Assembly (NCBI GenBank): GCA_029215795.1 | Contig: JARDYH010000005.1 | Coordinates: 36,214,001 to 36,278,000, forward strand | Length of the DNA: 64,000 bases | Source: Anniella stebbinsi | Lineage: Eukaryota; Chordata; Lepidosauria; Squamata; Anniellidae | Direction: 5' to 3' | Part shown: piece after piece, positions 57,695 to 64,000 of the stretch | Layout: each line of letters starts with the position of its first letter | Numbering within the stretch: position 1 is the first letter of the stretch | The notes under the pieces: generated by a model | Databases searched by the model: none | Seen by the model: the letters and a program-made list of their open reading frames with translations, nothing else | Told to the model about the DNA's origin: nothing | Translations under genes and position numbers: made by a program

Positions 57695-59545
57695 TAACCT
57701 GAGCGAAGCCCTGCTGGATTAGATCAAAGGTCTACCTAGTCCAGCTTCCCAAAATCCTCTGGGTGGCCCACCTGATTCTTTCAGGAAGTGCACAAGCAGC
57801 GTGTGGGCCCTTCATTGTCTGCCCATCACCACTCCCAGCAACTGCTACTCAGTGGCATTCTGAGCCTGGAGTTAAATGCAGTGGTAGACCTATCCTTCAT
57901 GAATTTGTAATATCTTTGAAAATTGTCAATCACTGCATCTTGTGGCATTGAATTCTATTAAAATATGCACTGCATGAAGAAGTACTTTCTCTTGAATCTA
58001 TGGCCAGCTGATTTCCTTACACGTCCCTGTTTTTTTGAGTTTTGGGGGAGAAAAAACTTTTCTCCACACTGCACATAACTGTGTAAAACCCTATTACACC
58101 TTTTCCCAACCTGGTGCCTTCCAGATTTATTTATTGCATTTTTATACCGCCCAATAGCCGAAGCTCTCTGGGCGGTTCACAAAAATGATGTTTTGGACTA
58201 CAACTCCCAGAATTCCTGACCAATTGCCATGTTGGATGGAGTCAATGGGAGTTGAAGCCAAAACATCTGGAGGGCACCAGGTTAGGGAAAGGTGCCCTGT
58301 TGTGTCCACTTCCACCCAGCCACATATGCCATTGTCTTTTTCTAAAATAAAAATAAAATCACAAATGGTTTAGTCTTTCCTTGTAGTGAAGCTGCGCCAA
58401 CCCACTCATAATTTTCTGTACCTTTCCCAGTACTATGCTATCCTTTTTCAGAAGTGGGTGCAGGGATACTGGAACTGAACACAATATTCCAAGTGTGGCT
58501 GCACCATATATTTGTAAAATGGCATTGCAATACCAGCATTTCTGTTTGCGAGGTTGTTCCTAATGGTCCTTAGCACAAAATGTGTCTATTTCATTGCTGT
58601 TATATTCTGGGTTGATCTCATTGAGCTACACACCATGGATCTGAGACTTCTTTCCTGGTTAGTCGCAGCCAGATTTGATCCCAGCGGTGCAGACGTGGAT
58701 GTTTTGCCTTGGTGCACACTTGATTACCTTGAACGGCACATGCCAATTTGTTGTCCATTTACTCAGTTTGGAGTGATCCTTTTGGATCCCTCTGTAATCT
58801 GCTTGAATTTTTCACTACCCTGAATAATTTTGTGTCATCTGTAAACTTCACCACTTCACTGCTCTCTCCTAACTTCAGATTACTTATGAATTTTAAAAAA
58901 CAGCAGCCCTGATAGAGTCCCTTGGGACTCCAGTGCTTGCTTCCCCCCATTATGAGAACTGCCCATTTATTCCTACCTTCTGCTTCCTGTTCTTTAACTA
59001 GTTACTGATCCATAAATAGACCAATCTTCATACTCAATGACTGCTATGTTAATTCAGGCGCATTTAATGCAGAACTTTGTCAAAAGTATATAATGTCTGT
59101 ATGCTTCTTGATTCTCTCAAAGAATTCCAAAGTAGTGGTAAGATGGGACTTTCTTTTGCAGAAGCCATGCTGATTCTTCCTCAGCAAGGGTTATTCTTCT
59201 GTATAATTACTAATTATGTCTTTCATTCCGTGACAGTCTAGAACAGAGTTACAGATTTCCTTGTATAATTATCTGTTTGGATTGGAAAATAATTGTCAAG
59301 CATTGCTAGCCGCCTATCTATTCCAAATTAATTATATCTTTCATAATGCTTGCCATCAATTTATCCAGAACAGATGTTTGACTGACTGACCTGCAACTCC
59401 CTGGTTCCCTTATTTTGACATTGGTGTTGCATTGGTTAGTTTCCAGTTCTCCATGGAGCAGGCATTTTTTTTGTGACAAATTGTATATTTTTGTTAAAAT
59501 ATCAACATTGTACATCTATGTTCTTTAAGAATGCTTGTGTATATG
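57695..59545 (-). pseudogene. CR1/L3-like LINE relic (RT fragment and 3'UTR)
   Basis: Minus-strand frames show weathered RT sequence: REPGSCRSVSQTSVLDKLM (about 59425-59360), a form of the YRPVSLTS motif, and further on FISNLKLGESSEVVKFTDDT (about 58890-58830), which contains the catalytic DD box in FTDD form. Sequence between them is also LINE-like (SHGFCKRKS-type region near 59160) but frames are broken. Downstream, 58020-57695 resembles the 3'UTR, ending in CTGATCCAGCAGG-like sequence. Inserted in it is a palindromic repeat (58097-58292). Non-functional. Confidence 0.7.
58097..58292. repeat. Palindromic repeat (family P) nested in the CR1-like LINE, itself interrupted
   Basis: The ends are inverted copies (CCCAACCTGGTGCCTTCCAG and CTGGAGGGCACCAGGTTAGG) around ACTACAACTCCCA. 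A further segment, 58126-58190, with ATACCGCCCAATAGCCG and GGGCGGTTCAC, has been inserted into the left arm. This gives three insertion layers: LINE, then P, then the inner segment. Confidence 0.7.
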
Positions 59546-59911
59546 CCAGCCAGAGCCAATTATTTGTTAGGCTTCTCTGCAAATTATAAAATTAAGAATT
59601 TCATCTCTTTATCACCTCTGTTTAATTCAGTTCTTCAGATGTCCTCCCCAAATAACCAAGCATAAATTGATGTATTTATTGAACATCTACCTTTTCCCTA
59701 TTCAACCCATAAGCTAAGATTTACTTGTATTGCCTCAGAGTGTTGGAATGGATTACAGCTAGATCATACATGATGGGGGCTGTATTAAATTATAGGCTGG
59801 GGGTTATCTACACTTCTTTTCATATGTCATATTAACTCCTCTGACTGCATTGCCATAGATGCACAGTGGTTATAATTCAAGCACAGAGGCATGGGAGAGT
59901 CATTCCATTAG

Positions 59912-60270
59912 GCCAGGGGTGGCCAATATGTAGCCTACTCTCCAAATGTGGCCCCATTTAGTCCTCTGTTTCCATGGAATGGCACCTACCCCTGAATTCC
60001 CAGCAGAAATGCCGGTTCTGCAGAGAAACAGGCTGCACAAGGGCGGCGTGCCCTGTTTCTCTGCAGGATCGTGTTTCCCCCAGCCCACCAAACAGCTGTT
60101 TAGTGAGCTAGTGGAGCACAATTTTGCTGGGAACAAAGCACATGCGCTCTCCACATGCCTTGTTTCCCAGCACAGTTGTTGAAAATGTAGCCCCATGGTC
60201 GCTTCCACTTGCAGCAGGGGAGAGGCGAGGCCCCGGAGTGTCCCACAAGGCCCAGTGCCGCCCCCACCCC
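59912..60270. repeat. Probable hAT-like element remnant
   Basis: Starts with CCAGGGGTGGCCAATATG, a hAT-type end. The interior has an inverted pair CTGCAGAGAAACAGGC and CCTGTTTCTCTGCAGG (about 60016-60067). Right end not resolved. Confidence 0.45.
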
Positions 60271-61150
60271 CAACCAGTGTGATCTAGACAGTCATCTGTG
60301 ATCTAGAATAGGGTCAGTTGCTGTGCTTATATCTGCTTCAGAAATTGTTTCCATACAAAAGTGTAGACGTGAAAACGTTACGTGATGTGATTCCGCCCCC
60401 AGCCCCTGAGAATCAGCTAGAGGGATACCACATTCCTTGTAGCTTATTTTTCTGGGAATGCAATAATCTCCGGAAAATCTATAATATGGATAATCATAAT
60501 TCTTCTTGCAGGGCCTACAATATTGCATTGCTTCCCCTTCCCCAAGCTCCTTCCTCCCAAACGCAGACCTTCCATGCATCTATTATTTTATACAATTAAA
60601 CAAATTTGCAACACAGTATCCTCCTGCCTTGTCCATTTTCTTCTACTTAAATGAACAAACTCATTACCCCCAAGGACTCTTCCCTGGATAGTATTTGCCA
60701 TATCCTCCTCTTCTATCAAATCATGCCCATCCCTTTCCCACCCCAGATTATATGCAGTAGCCAAAAAGCATCTGTCTTGCAGTTCTGCATTTGTCTGCAA
60801 GGCACCTCCTGGATATACTAGTTCCATGTCAAATGTGTGACTCATGGAGCTTAAATATATGGTGAAGATGTTTGGCTGTTGCACCACCCCTCTCCTTCAT
60901 CATGCTGCTGGTGCTACATGACTAGAATAGATGGAGCTAGGCCCAGATGAGATTCACAGAGACTCTGGCTGATGCTTCTTCTCCTTCCAGCTGCTTGAGC
61001 TTTTGAGTTGAGAGATGTTTAGAGGGGACTTTCAACTCGAGATATGTTGGTCACAGTGAATTCATCGTACTGCTATATGCCTTTGCAATGGAGCGAATAA
61101 TAGCTGAACACTATCTGACTGTGAAGAGGCCTTTGTGGTATCCCTTTTTG
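60271..61150. other. Unannotated LMBR1L intron 1 segment
   Basis: Nothing supportable. Confidence 0.4.
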
Positions 61151-61415
61151 TGGGCCTGTTCAGACGACGCTTCAAGCTCTGTGGTTAGCAAAACTGTGGT
61201 TCTCTGGGGTTAGCATTAACCACAAGCTGTGTCGCATACAACACTTTAAGCCACGGTTAGAGCCGCTAACCTTGCTGCAGACGGTCTGTCTTTGGTTAGT
61301 GAGTGAGCGAGCAGGGCTTAGCAAAACGCATTGCACAAGACACCTTAAACCCTGCTGCTTAACGAAAAGCCTTAACCATTAACCAGCGGGGTTATTCTGT
61401 CTTCTGAACAGGCCC
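61151..61415. mobile_element. Short DNA element with 13-bp inverted ends
   Basis: TGGGCCTGTTCAG at the left and CTGAACAGGCCCA at the right, body 265 bp with scattered GGTTAGC/GCTAACC words. No clear duplication. Confidence 0.65.
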
Positions 61416-62100
61416 ATTGTGTTGCGAAGCACCTGAGCTCTGCAACTTAGTAGTTAGTGATGGGGAACAGAGATGTTCAGACACTGCTCCGTGGGTAAAA
61501 AGCAGCTTTAGATTCATTGAGGTGGTTAAGCAAGTATGCATACGTAAGGGAAGTCAGTCCAGAGAGGAATTCGTGGTGGCTGTTGTTACAGGTAAACACA
61601 GTTTGCTCGCCTCCTGAATCCATAATGTACTCTTCATCATCCCTAGGGAGACATATATTTTGAAACCTCAGTTGTTGTTTTTTCCTTTGAGCATTTTCTT
61701 AACCCAACTAACTCACCATTTCAAAGTTAAAACACAAGCCTCTTGTCTTGCAGTTCTGATCGATATTTCCCGGAGCTCCTTGCAAATTCTGTGGCAGACA
61801 GCAGTTTCTGCCAAAGCAGTTAGAATAACGTTTCCTTCAACAGAAATAATCTCTGATGCAGCCTCCAACATAGATGAGTTATGGATTTTGACAGGAAATT
61901 CAAAGAAGCCTTTTAGCCATCAAAACCAGAAACATGACAGTTGGGGAAAGGTGTTGCAAGCATTTTCTATCAAAAATAACCCAATATTATACTCTTACAT
62001 TTCCCCATTTTGCCTTCTCCATTATGTGCTCAACCATTAGAGCTCTAAGAAGGCATTTCCTTGAGGGCTTGAGCAAACTGTACCTCATGTCTTAACATGG
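61416..62100. other. Unannotated LMBR1L intron 1 segment
   Basis: The 126-codon open frame at 61660-62040 lacks a domain and has no clear splice context. Confidence 0.4.
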
Positions 62101-63113
62101 GTGATCATTAGAGATGTATCAATCAATCAATCTTTATTAACAGTCAACAGACCATTTTACAAGGTAAAATCTCTGGAAATTTTGAAGCCATAGGGAAAAA
62201 AACAGGTTTTCCTATTTTTTTCCGGGGGGGAAACGGACATTTTTGGAAAAATTGAAAAAATGCAATATTAGCGCTTCTTACGGATTGAAAGTCATTTTGT
62301 TACTTTAGGAATATAAAATGTGGTTATGTACAAGTTGGTTTGGTATAAAATTATCACATTTGTTATATTAAAAGTATAGTGCATTCAAGCCAATTATTAC
62401 AAATTAAATTTACTTTTTAAAAATTTTACCTTTAAAAAACAAAACAAAAAAACAAATGAAGCTACAAGCTCCTGAACTGTAAGGAACACCTGAACTGTAA
62501 GGAACCTCTTTGATTTTGCCAGTTTATGAGGAGCAGACAAAAAACAATTAAAAAAACAAACAGAAAATCATTAACATTTGTAACAAGGAAAAATATTTAT
62601 GTCTCTGATAGTCCTCCACAGTGCCAAGCAGACATAAAGCACCCATTCCCATAAAAAGAACTGAGAAAAAAGGGGGACCAAGGTTCAATGAATATGCATG
62701 AAATTTAATCGGATTCATTTTCTGAGCTATAGCTATCACTATCAGTTTCAGTCTCTGCTCCAATGGCAGTGCCCCCTAGAGGCAGAAATGCATCTTGCTC
62801 TTGTATTTGAGAGCTGTAGTCTCTGTTTGCAACCTAGGACTTGATTGTCCTTGGTGCACAGAAATTGTAATAATCTAATACTGTACATAGTTTTTAGAAA
62901 TCTTTTTTAGAAGTAAATATATAAACACCTTGTCTTAAACATTTTATGCATCATGCTAAAATAAAACATTCCATAATCTGTTTTTTCTTCATTTTTTCAA
63001 TTTGTTAAATTTTTCGGAAAAAAACCCAAAAAAGGCTTTGGGGGAAAACGGGGGGGGGGGGTGTCCCAAATTTTTCCTGTTTTTTCCCAGGCCTTCACAT
63101 CTCTACTGATCAT
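62101..63113. mobile_element. About 1-kb hAT-like non-autonomous element
   Basis: Body 62109-63105 with ends TAGAGATGT and (reversed) TAGAGATGTG, flanked by GTGATCAT and CTGATCAT (7 of 8). Near both ends are homopolymer-rich subterminal blocks (62190-62260 and 62980-63085: G runs, T/A runs, GGAAAAAA words) that are roughly inverted. No transposase frame. Confidence 0.65.
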
Positions 63114-63493
63114 GCATGTTAGCTGCTCCCATATATGTCATTCATGCCAATTATAAAGAGGAGTTGTACAGACTGATGATACTGTAAGCTGTCCTTCTAT
63201 TAGATCCTTGAATCAATCAGCCCTCCCCCCAATGTTTAAGGTCACTGTCACCATGTCTCTGCTATATTTGTAGACCTGGCAGGTCTCATAAGGAAAAGCT
63301 CCCCACCCCCCTGGTATTATTATGGAGCTGGGCACACCAGTGCAAGTAGCTAATGGAGGCTGTGGGATTCCATCTTGCTGGGAACACCCCATCTGGAAGT
63401 TCAATTCAAGCAACTAGGACAATAGCATAGTGGAAGCAGTTTTAAGGTTCAGATTAGCCCTACTGCAAGGGGGTTTGTACCTTTCTCTAAACC
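63114..63493. other. Unannotated LMBR1L intron 1 segment
   Basis: Nothing supportable. Confidence 0.4.
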
Positions 63494-63590
63494 TGCCTTC
63501 CCCAGCCTGGTGCCCTCCAGATGTGCTGGGCTACAATTCCCAGCACCCGTGGCTAGCTTGGGAGTTGAAGTCCAGCACATCTGGAGAGTG
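63494..63590. repeat. Family P palindromic repeat
   Basis: TGCCTTCCCCAGCCTGGTGC at the left and TCCAGCACATCTGGAGAG at the right, around CTACAATTCCCAGCACCC. Confidence 0.65.
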
Positions 63591-64000
63591 CTCTGAACCA
63601 TCTGTAGCTGCTGATGGATTTGGGCTTCAAAGCTGTACATGTCATGAGTTGTGTGTCTTTGATGGCTTTTCATCCCCAGCTGCTAGAAGTGCTAGTATAA
63701 TCACATCAAAGAGAGATCATGCTCTTTCTGTTAGCCATCTGGAACTGATGTTAGCCATCCCGAGACTCTTAGCCAGATTGTGCTCTGAGGTTAACGTTCC
63801 TTTGTGGGTTTGTCACTGCTGCAGACAAAATACTTTGGGGGTTGCAATCATCCATGCCAGGCCCCTTGGCACACAGATATTATTCAAATGGGCCTCTGGT
63901 CCCATCTGTGCTGAGTAGGACACATGGAGTCTGTCTGGCAGAATAGTTGGACACAGCAGCCAGCTGAAAGGAGAGGGTTATGTATAACAACCCCTGACTA
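63591..64000. other. Unannotated LMBR1L intron 1 segment (window end)
   Basis: The 162-codon open frame across 63430-63918 overlaps a family P repeat and has no domain. Confidence 0.4.

Larger units (their letters stand above)
54667..64000 (+). other. LMBR1L: LMBR1L intron 1 (continues past window)
   Basis: Begins with GTGAGT. I searched by eye for a hydrophobic exon 2 and found none, so the whole remainder is read as intron. It contains MIR-like, 5S-derived, CR1-like and several hAT-like repeats. Another small gene hidden here cannot be excluded. Confidence 0.6.

Noticed and set aside
61660..62040. Candidate LMBR1L exon 2
   Set aside because: The predicted peptide lacks the strongly hydrophobic membrane segment that should follow the RECI sequence.
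63430..63918. 162-codon open frame near the window end
   Set aside because: Crosses a family P palindromic repeat and has no LMBR1L-like membrane segment.

Overview
The window is nuclear DNA from a vertebrate, most likely a squamate reptile (lizard or snake). It has vertebrate split genes with GT-AG introns, CpG-rich promoters, and a repeat landscape of L2-like, CR1-like and R4/Dong-like LINEs, MIR-like and tRNA-derived SINEs and many short hAT-like elements. A 5S-rRNA-derived SINE near 56.6 kb points to Lepidosauria. No prokaryotic, viral, CRISPR or operon structure is present.

Three protein-coding genes can be supported, all on the + strand. (1) TUBA1A: promoter near 19.2-19.3 kb, CDS exons 19420-19422, 22470-22692, 23242-23390 and 23874-24854 (451 aa), poly(A) signal 25050. 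(2) TUBA1B: TATA box at 35465, CDS exons 35606-35608, 39961-40183, 40285-40433 and 42011-42991 (451 aa), poly(A) signal 43182. (3) LMBR1L: a CpG-rich promoter and first coding exon 54595-54666 (24 aa); I could not find exon 2, so 54667-64000 is read as intron 1. The order TUBA1A > TUBA1B > LMBR1L in one transcriptional direction matches the human chr12q13 arrangement as I recall it.

The two alpha-tubulins differ at only two residues, 232 (Gly/Ser) and 340 (Thr/Ser). As I recall the human proteins, these are the two positions that separate TUBA1A from TUBA1B. The coding exons are about 97% identical (45 differences in 1356 nt by my hand count), while introns and 3'UTRs look unrelated. That suggests exon-restricted gene conversion with selection holding two isotype residues apart. 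The promoters also share a short 5'UTR block just downstream of the TATA box.

Layout: 1-17.5 kb is repeat-rich intergenic DNA, with nested hAT-like elements including three copies of a foldback family with perfect 8-bp target duplications. 17.6-20.0 kb is the TUBA1A CpG domain, 19.3-25.1 kb TUBA1A. 25.1-33.1 kb is intergenic and includes a 3 kb stretch I cannot assign. 33.1-36.9 kb is GC-rich DNA around the TUBA1B promoter, and 35.5-43.2 kb is TUBA1B. 43.2-54.2 kb is intergenic with a 2.6 kb R4-like LINE relic on the minus strand. 54.2-64 kb is the LMBR1L promoter, exon 1 and a repeat-rich first intron holding a CR1-like LINE relic and several DNA-transposon remnants.

Repeat family labels are from pattern recognition and remembered consensus features. 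No database search was run, and repeat boundaries are approximate unless a target-site duplication is given.
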